Made by a program: the position numbers and the translations under genes. 64,000 nt of DNA from Geminicoccaceae bacterium (GTDB lineage Bacteria > Pseudomonadota > Alphaproteobacteria > Geminicoccales > Geminicoccaceae). Location: the NCBI GenBank assembly GCA_028279345.1, contig JANQNY010000030.1, positions 1-64,000 on the forward strand, read 5' to 3'. Below, one piece after another: positions 34,334 through 42,000 of this stretch. Position 1 is the first letter of the stretch. Each line of letters begins with the position of its first letter. The notes below the pieces were generated by a model that saw only the letters and a program-made list of their open reading frames with translations, was not told the DNA's origin and did no database searches.

Positions 34334-35479
34334 CTAAAGGTCGCTCGTCAGCGCAAACGGCTCGAACGGCCGTCCCTCGCGGCTGCGTTGGCGGGCGCCT
34401 TCGAGATAGTCCGCCGACTGCATCTCGTTGAGCCGGCTCACCGTGCGCTGGAACTCGAAGGCGCCGTCGCCCTGGTCGTAGAGCCGTTCGGGTTCCGCTT
34501 CCGCCGAGCAGACGAGGTAGAGGCCTCGCTCGTAGAGCGCGTCGACCAGCGTCATGAAGCGCCGCGCCTCGTTCCGCTTGTCGGGCGTCAGGACCGGAAC
34601 GCCGTCGACGATCAGCGTGTCGTAGTGCTCGCTCAGCGCCAGATAGTCGGCCGCCCCCAGCGCGCGGGCACAGAGGTCGTCGAAGTGAAACCACGCCACA
34701 CCGTGTGCCGAGCGGGGGACCTGCAGTTCGCGCGCCCCCACCTGCACCACGTCGGGCGCGCCGTCGGCACCGTCGCTCATGGTGTGGAAGATCTGCTCCA
34801 GCGCCTCGTCGGCTGCCGGCCCGAGGGGGGCATGGTAGACCGGCACGTTCCGCAGCCGGTCGAGGCGGTAGTCGCGCTCGCCCTCGAGCGCCAGCACGAC
34901 GGTGCGCTGCTTGAGGCGCTCGATGAAGGGGACGAACAGCGGGCGCTGCAGGCCGCCCTCGTAGAGCCGGTCGGGCGCGAAGTTCGAGGTCGCCACCACG
35001 ACGACGCCGCGCTCGTGGAGCGCATCGAAGAGCCGGCCGAGGATCATCGCATCCGCGATGTTGGTCACGTGGAACTCGTCGAAGCAGAGGAGCCACGCCT
35101 CGGCGGCCAGCGCTTCGGCGAGCGGCAGGATCGGCTCGGGCTCCTTGGGGTGGCTCTGGCGCCGCTCGTGGAGCCGCGCGTGCACATCGATCATGAACTC
35201 GTGAAAGTGCGCGCGGCGCTTCAGCTCGACGTCGACGCTGCCGTAGAAGAGATCCATCAGCATCGACTTGCCACGGCCGACGCCGCCATAGAGGTAGACG
35301 CCCAAGGGCGGCGGCTCGGGACGGCGGACGAGGCCGAACCAGCGGCGCTTGCCGCCCCCTGGCGGTCGGTAGGCGGCAAGGTCGTGCAGCAGGCGATCCA
35401 GCTCCTCCACCGCGCGCGCCTGATCGGGGTCGGGCTCAATCGTCCCCGCGTGCACTAGCTCGGCGTAACGGCGCTGCAC
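34334..35479 (-). CDS. zapE: AFG1/ZapE-family ATPase
   Basis: A 381-residue AAA-like P-loop ATPase; ZapE interacts with FtsZ in proteobacterial division, and the mitochondrial relative AFG1/LACE1 acts in quality control. Seen here are the N-terminal RYAELVHAGTIEPDPDQARAVEELDRL, Walker A GGVGRGKSMLMDLFY (near residue 68), HFHEFM, and Walker B LLCFDEFHVTNIADAMIL. The sensor region VVVATSNFAPDRLYEGGLQR and WFHFDDLC follow. The start is GTG 35479 because GAGGAG stands 6 nt before it and it matches the family N-terminus; an in-frame ATG at 35584 would add 35 atypical residues. Confidence 0.94.
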   Translation of the reverse strand: MQRRYAELVHAGTIEPDPDQARAVEELDRLLHDLAAYRPPGGGKRRWFGLVRRPEPPPLGVYLYGGVGRGKSMLMDLFYGSVDVELKRRAHFHEFMIDVHARLHERRQSHPKEPEPILPLAEALAAEAWLLCFDEFHVTNIADAMILGRLFDALHERGVVVVATSNFAPDRLYEGGLQRPLFVPFIERLKQRTVVLALEGERDYRLDRLRNVPVYHAPLGPAADEALEQIFHTMSDGADGAPDVVQVGARELQVPRSAHGVAWFHFDDLCARALGAADYLALSEHYDTLIVDGVPVLTPDKRNEARRFMTLVDALYERGLYLVCSAEAEPERLYDQGDGAFEFQRTVSRLNEMQSADYLEGARQRSREGRPFEPFALTSDL

Positions 35480-35612
35480 GATGGTCTCCTCAGGGCCCTC
35501 ATTGCTCCACTGCGCGGCGATGGGTTCCCGCAGCGCGCCGCAAGGGATAGTCTGGAGCGGGTGACTGGGAAAGCCCTGGCTCACGAACCCTCGAGCCCTG
35601 AGGCCAAGAGCG

Positions 35613-36995
35613 ATGGACCATTCACCGAACTCTGCCGCCGCACGCGATATCGCCTATGTCGTGCACCCGTACACGAACCTCCGCGCGCACGAGAAGACCG
35701 GGCCCCTGGTGATCACCGGCGGCGAGCGGATCTGGGTCACTGACGACGACGGCAAGCGCTATATCGAAGGCATGTCCGGGCTCTGGTGCGCGGGCCTCGG
35801 CTTCAGCGAGCGGCGGCTGGCCGATGCGGCCAAGCGGCAGCTCGAGCAAGTGCCCTACATGCACACCTTCGCCCATCGGTCGACCATGCCGGTGATCGAC
35901 CTCGCCGAGCGGCTCATCGCCATGGCACCGGGCAAGATGGCCAAGGTCTTCTTCGTCAACTCGGGCTCCGAGGCGATCGACACCGCCATCAAGCTCATCT
36001 GGTACTACCAGAACGCGCGCGGCCGGCCCGACAAGAAGACCATCATCTCCAGAAAGCGCGGCTATCACGGCATCACGCTGGCGGGTGGTCACGTGACCCA
36101 GCTCGCCTATGCCCATGCCGGCTTCGACCTGCCGATGGCCGACCGGTTCCGGCAGCTTACGACCCCCTCCTACTACCGCGACGGCTTGCCTGGTGAGTCC
36201 GAAGAAGAGTTCGTCACCAGGCTCGTCGACGAGCTGGATCAGCTCATCGAGGCGGAGGGCGCCGATCGCGTCGCAGCCTTCTTCGCCGAGCCGGTGATGG
36301 GTGCGGGCGGCGTCATCACGCCACCGGCCGGGTACTTCGAGCGGGTGCAGAAGGTCCTCCGCAAGCACGACGTGCTGTTCGTCGCCGACGAGGTCATCTG
36401 CGGCTTCGGCCGGACTGGCAATATGTGGGGCTCCGAGACCTACGGGATCAGGCCGGATCTCGTCACCTGCGCCAAGCAGCTCTCCTCCGCCTACATGCCG
36501 ATCGCCGCGCTGATGATGGCGGACCACATGTACGAGACGCTGGCCGACCGGACCGAGGAGCTGGGCACGCTGGGCATGGGCTACACCTATGGCGGACACC
36601 CCGTAGCGGCCGCGGTCGCGCTCCGAACCCTCGAAATCTACGAGGAGGACGATCTGTTGGCTCATGTCCGCTCGGTGTCCGGGCGCTTCATGGAGCGATT
36701 GGAGGCGCTCGGCGACCTCCCGTCGGTGGGTGAAGCACGGGGCGTCGGACTGATCGGCGCCCTCGAGCTGGTCGCGGACAAGGTGACGCGGGAACCCTAC
36801 CCGCCAGCCGCCAAGATGGCGGCCAAGGTCTCGGAAGCATGCCTCGCGGAGGGGCTGATCCTGCGCCCATTGCCGGGCGATGTGCTGGCGATCTGCCCGC
36901 CCTTGATCATCACGCAAGACGAGATCGAAGACCTGTTCGATCGCCTGCGGCGCGCGTTGGCGCAGGTCAACCGCTCCCTACCAGCCGCAGCCTGA
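35613..36995 (+). CDS. Class III PLP-dependent aminotransferase
   Basis: A 460-residue aminotransferase of the omega-amino acid:pyruvate type. Features are the N-terminal HPYTNLRAHEKTGPLVITGGERIWVTDDDGKRYIEGMSGLW, the cofactor phosphate region VNSGSEAIDTAIKLIWYYQ, and KRGYHGITLAGG. The acid DEVICGFGRTGNMWG and the PLP lysine in TCAKQLSSAYMPIAALMM (about residue 289) follow. The pattern is that of omega-transaminases acting on beta-alanine, putrescine or taurine-like amines with pyruvate; the substrate is not decided. It is divergent from zapE. Confidence 0.93.
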   Translation: MDHSPNSAAARDIAYVVHPYTNLRAHEKTGPLVITGGERIWVTDDDGKRYIEGMSGLWCAGLGFSERRLADAAKRQLEQVPYMHTFAHRSTMPVIDLAERLIAMAPGKMAKVFFVNSGSEAIDTAIKLIWYYQNARGRPDKKTIISRKRGYHGITLAGGHVTQLAYAHAGFDLPMADRFRQLTTPSYYRDGLPGESEEEFVTRLVDELDQLIEAEGADRVAAFFAEPVMGAGGVITPPAGYFERVQKVLRKHDVLFVADEVICGFGRTGNMWGSETYGIRPDLVTCAKQLSSAYMPIAALMMADHMYETLADRTEELGTLGMGYTYGGHPVAAAVALRTLEIYEEDDLLAHVRSVSGRFMERLEALGDLPSVGEARGVGLIGALELVADKVTREPYPPAAKMAAKVSEACLAEGLILRPLPGDVLAICPPLIITQDEIEDLFDRLRRALAQVNRSLPAAA

Positions 36996-37019
36996 GCCCG
37001 GCCGCGGACGGTCGGCTCA
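36993..37019. terminator. Hairpin overlapping two convergent stop codons
   Basis: TGAGCC (36993-36998) and GGCTCA (37014-37019) pair, with additional GGCCG/CGGTC pairing inside. The outer bases include the stop codons of the converging aminotransferase and lipoprotein genes. There is no T-tract; a bidirectional terminator is possible. Confidence 0.35.
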
Positions 37020-38147
37020 GTTCCGCCCGGGCGGCAGTTGCAGGGTCGGCAGGTAGAGCACGTCCGCGTCCCCGGTCGGCGCCGGAGCCTCCGCCGGTGC
37101 GTCGGCTTCCGTTTCTGCCGGGACCGCAGCGTCGGCCGCGGTCGCAGCTTCGGCCGAAGCGTCCGCCGGCACGTCGCCTGTCGCCTCGGCCGGCACCACG
37201 GCTTCGGTCGGGGCCCCGGCATCGTCGGCATCGGGGCCGGCGTTTGGCGCCTCGGCATCGGGGGGGCTCACCGTCTCGTCTGCGGGCGCCTCGGGGGTCG
37301 CGTCCGGGGAAACCTCGCCAACCGCCTCGGGCACCAAGGCGGGATCAGCGAAGGGGTCGGGCTCGGGCGTGCGCTCCGCAAGGTTCGTGGTCGGCACGTC
37401 GCTCGCCTCGATGAAGCTCGCGATCGAGTTGCGCAAGAGCTGGCGGGTGCCCGGTTCGGTGCTCAGCTTGGTGAGCCAGAGTGTGTGGTCGCTGCCCGAA
37501 AACTCGACGTGGAGGGCGTTCTCGGTCGCGTACTGCGAGCAACGGGTGCCACGGTTCGCCAGGACCCGGTCCTCAAGCGCACGCAGGGTCAGCATCGGCG
37601 TGTTGTTCTGAATGCCGAACGGGCAGGCGGCGGCGATGCCGATGATGCCGCGAAAGGTGCCCGCCTTCGTGTAGGTGGAAGCGACGTCGGCGCCGACGCC
37701 GTGCCCGACGAGGTAGATGGCATCGTCTCGAACCCACGGTAGCTGTCGCAGGACGTCGACCACATCGTCGATCTCGGCGTGCACCGTGCCCAGCCGATCG
37801 GTTGGGAGGACGCATTGGTCGCCGCCGAAACTCGGGATCACCGCGGCGTGGCCCAGGCTCTGGAAGTACTCGATATGGTCAGGCGGCGCGTGCGGGCTGG
37901 CGCACTCCGGAACGTAGACGATCGCCTTCAGCGGTTCGGGCGGCGCTGCCAGATTGTCGGCCGAGCCGAGAGCCATGGGGCCCCGCGATGGCGTGTAGAA
38001 AGTGGCGGCGAGGGTCGCCGAGCCGGCCGAAACGCCAGCCGAGCGTGACATCGGACCGCCGGCCTGGCAGGCCGCGAGGAGCAGCGCCAGGGCCGGGACG
38101 ACGAGCTGCACCCGGCATGGGTCAACGCGTCCGCGATCGCGCTGCAC
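37017..38147 (-). CDS. Lipoprotein with degenerate alpha/beta-hydrolase domain and acidic Ala/Pro tail
   Basis: A 376-residue predicted lipoprotein: hydrophobic VQLVVPALALLLAAC, with Cys after LAA as lipobox. The central domain follows the alpha/beta-hydrolase plan (KAIVYVPECASPHAPPDHIEYF, then LVGHGVGADVAS at the nucleophile elbow, then FSGSDHTLW near the His position). The elbow reads GHGVG, with Gly where the catalytic Ser should be, so it may be inactive. The last 120 residues are rich in Ala, Pro, Glu and Asp, a likely flexible periplasmic tail. The start is taken as GTG 38147, 2 nt after the trxA stop; GTG 38111 is an alternative. It appears to form an operon with addB-addA-trxA. Confidence 0.72.
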   Translation of the reverse strand: MQRDRGRVDPCRVQLVVPALALLLAACQAGGPMSRSAGVSAGSATLAATFYTPSRGPMALGSADNLAAPPEPLKAIVYVPECASPHAPPDHIEYFQSLGHAAVIPSFGGDQCVLPTDRLGTVHAEIDDVVDVLRQLPWVRDDAIYLVGHGVGADVASTYTKAGTFRGIIGIAAACPFGIQNNTPMLTLRALEDRVLANRGTRCSQYATENALHVEFSGSDHTLWLTKLSTEPGTRQLLRNSIASFIEASDVPTTNLAERTPEPDPFADPALVPEAVGEVSPDATPEAPADETVSPPDAEAPNAGPDADDAGAPTEAVVPAEATGDVPADASAEAATAADAAVPAETEADAPAEAPAPTGDADVLYLPTLQLPPGRN

Positions 38148-38149
38148 GC

Positions 38150-38470
38150 TCAAAGGTTCTGCTGGACCCAGTCGACCAACCTGCTCTTGGGCAAGACTCC
38201 CACCTTCTGGTCCACGAGCTCGCCGTTCTTGAAGAGCATCAGCGTAGGAATACCACGCACGCCGTACTTGGTGGGTGTCGACGGATTGTCGTCGATGTTG
38301 AGCTTCGCCACGTCGAGCTTGTCGGCAAGTTCCGTGGCCAGCTCCTCCAGCATCGGCGCGATCTGCTTGCACGGACCGCACCAGGCCGCCCAGAAGTCGA
38401 CCAGCACCGGCCGCTGCGCCTGCAATACCTCTTGCTCGAATGCCTGGTCGGTCGTCGTAATCAATGCCAT
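38150..38470 (-). CDS. trxA: Thioredoxin TrxA
   Basis: A 106-residue cytoplasmic thiol-disulfide reductant. The active site WCGPC is in VDFWAAWCGPCKQIAPMLEEL (about residues 23-43), with the cis-Pro loop in YGVRGIPTLMLFKNGE. The ATG at 38470 has AAGGA about 8 nt upstream. It lies 59 nt after addA; the addAB-trxA order is common in alphaproteobacteria. Confidence 0.97.
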   Translation of the reverse strand: MALITTTDQAFEQEVLQAQRPVLVDFWAAWCGPCKQIAPMLEELATELADKLDVAKLNIDDNPSTPTKYGVRGIPTLMLFKNGELVDQKVGVLPKSRLVDWVQQNL

Positions 38471-38529
38471 CGGTGGTTCCTTCTCCGGTCGCCGGTTGCG
38501 CTGTCGCCGTGACGCCGCCGGCGCGATGG

Positions 38530-41500
38530 TCACCTGCGTGCCGGCGACTTGTGGGCGAAGCACAGCGTCTCGTCCAGGGTCTGAATGAGCCCGGTCTCGG
38601 TCCACACGAGCCGCGCCCGGACGGTCGCCGCGGGAAAGAGCGGGGCCGCCAAAGACGCGTACGCGGCGAGCTGCCTTGCGTAGGCCTCGGGCATGGCGGC
38701 GGGGTCCGCCGGCGGACAGCCGGTCTTGAAATCGCAGAGCCAAAGCTCGTCGCCGACCAGCGCCATCCGATCGACCCGCCCGGACACCCGGACACCGTCC
38801 AAGCGGCCTGCGATCGGCTGCTCGGCCCAGGCGTCGGGCGCGAAGAGCGGCGCCAGCTCCGGCGCAGCCAGCACCTCCAGCACCTGCGTCCGCACCCGCA
38901 TGCGCGGCCCTTCTTCGAGATCGGCCGCCTGCGCGAGGTAGCGTCCGAGCGCGCGCTCGCGCTCGCTTACCGGCAAGGCGGGCAGGCGCTCGAGCAAGGC
39001 GTGAACGTGCGCGCCGACCGCCCGCGCCTGCACGCGCTCGGCGTCGGCGCCGCCCGCCGTCGTGGTCACCGCGTCGGACGGGCGCAACGTGGGCGCGCGC
39101 GCCGCAGGACGTGGCAACGCGCCGAGACAAGCGGGCGCTGGTCGCGCAATCGACGTGTCGTCGGCGGGCGATTCCGCGGGCTTGGGGATCCCCCTCGCGT
39201 GCACTAGCGCCTCGCCGCCGATGCCCGCCGGCAGACGCTCGACGGTCGCGCCTAGGCTTGCGAGCCCTTCGGCAAGGCGGGCGTGCCATGAGCCTTGTTG
39301 CGCCTCCGCGCGCCGCTCGGTTCCGCAGACCACGAGCCATTCGGCGGCGCGCGTCGCAGCGACGTAGAGCAGCCGCAGATCGTCGGCGGCGGCTGCAGCC
39401 TCCTCGGCGCGCCGGGCGCGCTGGGTCGCTTCGACGGCCTCCTCTCGCTTCGGTCGCCAGTAGACCAGGCCGGTCTCGTCACACCACAAGAGCCTGCCCG
39501 TCCGGGGCATCCCGCGCGGCCCGGCGTCGGCGAGGATCACCAGCGGCGCTTCGAGGCCCTTGGCGGCGTGGACCGTCATGACCCGCACGCCGTCGCCGCC
39601 GGGCGCCGCTTCGCGTTTCACGCTCGGCTCGCCCCGCCCCAGCCAGTCCAAAAAGCCCTGAAGCGTCGCGGCGTGTCCCTTCTCGTAGACCAGTGTCTGC
39701 TCGACGAAAGCGTCGATGGCATCAGCCGCCTCGTCACCGAAGCGCGCCAGCAGCGCACGCCGACCGCAAAAGGGCTCCGCACCGTCCGAGCGCGCAACTT
39801 CGCCGCCCAGGACCCGCAGGTAGAACTCGTGGACCGGCACGAAATCGGCGAGCCGCTGCCAACGGAGAAAGCGCTCCCACAGGACGGCGAGCGCGCCATC
39901 CTCCCCGGCCCGCCGGCGCAGCCGCTCCTGCAGCGACTGACCGCGTTCGCGTCCGTGTGCGAGCGCGAAGAGCGCCTCTTCGTCGAGACCGAAGAGCGGG
40001 CTCTTGAGCACGCACGCGAGCGCGAAGTCGTTCTCCGCGAGAAGGACCGCCTCGCCAAGAGCCACCAGGTCCTGGACGGCCAGGTGCTCGCCCAGCGGTA
40101 GCCGATCCGCACCCATCACCGGCACGCCCGCCTGCTTCAGGGCACGAACGAGAAGTTCCTGCAGCCGACCGCGCTGCCGCAAGAGCACCATGACGTCGCC
40201 GGCGCGCAGCGGCCGGCCCGAACCCGACAACGTCTTTCCCTCGTCGAGCCAGTGGGCGAGTGTCTGCGCGATCTGTCGCGCCAATCGGCGCTCGGCGCGC
40301 TCGGCTTGGCGTGGCTCGGGTGGAACAGCCCACGCATCGCCCTGCTCGGCCGGCGCCGCCACGTCGAGCAGCGGCCACAGCTCGACGCGCCCGCCCCGAC
40401 TGGCCTCGAACGCGCAGTGTGAGGGCGAAGCACCCAGCGCGGTTGCGACCTCCGGCTGGGCGAGCAGCGCATCGACGACGTCAAGGACGGCTTGGCTCGA
40501 TCGGAAGGACGTGGTGAGCGAGGTGCCCAGAACGGGCGTGCCGGCCGCGTCCGCACGGGCCTCGATGCGGTGCCGGACGGTGGCCGTCACTTCGGGCTCG
40601 GCGCCTTGAAAGCGAAAGATCGACTGCTTCGCATCACCGACAACGAACAGCGTCCTAGCGCCCGGGCCGCGGATCCCCTCGCCCGCAAAAACCTCGTCCA
40701 GCAGGAGCTCGATGATCGACCATTGCAGCGGATTCGTGTCCTGGGCCTCGTCGACAAGGATGTGGCGGAAGGCCTGGTCCAGCTTGAAGCGAACCCACTC
40801 GCCGGCGCCCGGCGCCGCCAGGAGTGCTCGCGTGCGCAGCAGAAGGTCGTCGAAGTCGAGCACGGCCTGCTGCGCCTTGGCCCGCTCGAACGCTTCGATC
40901 ACACGTCCCGCGAGACGCAGGAGCGCGCGGGTCCGCGCGAAGACCATCTGCGCACGCAGCGCCGCATCGACCGCAGCGAGCCGCGCGATCTCGGCAGCAA
41001 GCGCTGCTGCAGCCTCGGGCGCATCGCTGGCAATCTTGTCCGGATGCAGATGGCCTCCAGCACGCAGCTCGGCACCGTCGCGCGTCGTCAGCGCCTGCAC
41101 ATGACGTTCGAACGCCTGCACGCGTTCTTCCTCGCTCGCGGACAGCCAGGCGCGTAGCGCTGCTGCCGCTCGAACGCGCGTCTTCTGCCGGTGGCCGCCC
41201 AAGGCATCGGCGCACGCGGCGAGGGCTGTCGCATCGAACGCGCCGTCCCCGCATGCAGCGCGGCGTAGGGCGTCGGGATCGAGCGCGGGGTCAACGCCGA
41301 GCGCTCGCGCCAGCGCCGGCTCGAAGCCGCCGGTGCCCTGAACCTCGCGAGACCGCTCCCACGCCAGCCGGGCGGCGATCAGGGCGTCAACAGCGTCCAG
41401 AACAGTGGCATCGGTGCCCGCGGCTGCGAGCGTTGCCAGGTCGGACGCCGTGTCCGGGTCGCGCAGGGAATGGCTCAGCATCGCCTCTCGGGCGGTGTGC

Positions 41501-42000
41501 AGCAGCTCTGCCTTGGTGCGCTCGTCGATCACGTCGAAGCCGGCCGGGACGCCGGCCTCGAGCGGAAAGCGGCGGAGCAGGTGCTGGCAGAGACCGTGGA
41601 CGGTCATCAGCGCGAGCCCGCCCGGAAGCGCCAGGACGGCGTCATGAAGCGAGCGCGCTCGCGCGAGCCTTCCAGCCGTCACCGCTGCGCCGTCGATCGC
41701 CGCCAGCTCCGCCGCGAGATCGGAATCGTCGAGCGCAGCCCACCTCGACAACCGCGCGCCAACGCGCTGCAGCATCTCCGTTGCCGCCGCCTTGGTGTAG
41801 GTGAGGCAGAGGATGGCGCCCGGATCGGTGCCGGCGAGCAAGAGGCGCAGCACCCGGTCGCTTAGGACGCTGGTCTTGCCCGTGCCGGCGTTGGCGTCGA
41901 CCCAGAACGAGCCAGCCGGATCGGCCGCCGCGCGCTGCTCCGGCGTCGGGCGCAGCAGCGACTCGCGGCCGCTCAGGGCAAGGCCTCCGCGTCGAGCCAC
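38530..42000 (-). CDS. addA: Double-strand break repair helicase-nuclease AddA
   Basis: The UvrD-like helicase and nuclease subunit of AddAB, the alphaproteobacterial counterpart of RecBCD. The N-terminal LRPTPEQRAAADPAGSFWVDANAGTGKTSVLSDRVLRLLLAG contains Walker A. Then come CLTYTKAAATEM, the Walker B region ILVDEAQDTNPLQW, and SIFRFQGAEP. VMTVHAAKGLEAPLVILAD is helicase motif V. The C-terminal RecB-like nuclease has LWLCDFKTG. With a GTG start at 42000 it has 1156 residues and overlaps addB by 28 nt; the exact start is uncertain because no ribosome site is evident. Confidence 0.95.
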   Translation of the reverse strand: MARRGGLALSGRESLLRPTPEQRAAADPAGSFWVDANAGTGKTSVLSDRVLRLLLAGTDPGAILCLTYTKAAATEMLQRVGARLSRWAALDDSDLAAELAAIDGAAVTAGRLARARSLHDAVLALPGGLALMTVHGLCQHLLRRFPLEAGVPAGFDVIDERTKAELLHTAREAMLSHSLRDPDTASDLATLAAAGTDATVLDAVDALIAARLAWERSREVQGTGGFEPALARALGVDPALDPDALRRAACGDGAFDATALAACADALGGHRQKTRVRAAAALRAWLSASEEERVQAFERHVQALTTRDGAELRAGGHLHPDKIASDAPEAAAALAAEIARLAAVDAALRAQMVFARTRALLRLAGRVIEAFERAKAQQAVLDFDDLLLRTRALLAAPGAGEWVRFKLDQAFRHILVDEAQDTNPLQWSIIELLLDEVFAGEGIRGPGARTLFVVGDAKQSIFRFQGAEPEVTATVRHRIEARADAAGTPVLGTSLTTSFRSSQAVLDVVDALLAQPEVATALGASPSHCAFEASRGGRVELWPLLDVAAPAEQGDAWAVPPEPRQAERAERRLARQIAQTLAHWLDEGKTLSGSGRPLRAGDVMVLLRQRGRLQELLVRALKQAGVPVMGADRLPLGEHLAVQDLVALGEAVLLAENDFALACVLKSPLFGLDEEALFALAHGRERGQSLQERLRRRAGEDGALAVLWERFLRWQRLADFVPVHEFYLRVLGGEVARSDGAEPFCGRRALLARFGDEAADAIDAFVEQTLVYEKGHAATLQGFLDWLGRGEPSVKREAAPGGDGVRVMTVHAAKGLEAPLVILADAGPRGMPRTGRLLWCDETGLVYWRPKREEAVEATQRARRAEEAAAAADDLRLLYVAATRAAEWLVVCGTERRAEAQQGSWHARLAEGLASLGATVERLPAGIGGEALVHARGIPKPAESPADDTSIARPAPACLGALPRPAARAPTLRPSDAVTTTAGGADAERVQARAVGAHVHALLERLPALPVSERERALGRYLAQAADLEEGPRMRVRTQVLEVLAAPELAPLFAPDAWAEQPIAGRLDGVRVSGRVDRMALVGDELWLCDFKTGCPPADPAAMPEAYARQLAAYASLAAPLFPAATVRARLVWTETGLIQTLDETLCFAHKSPARR

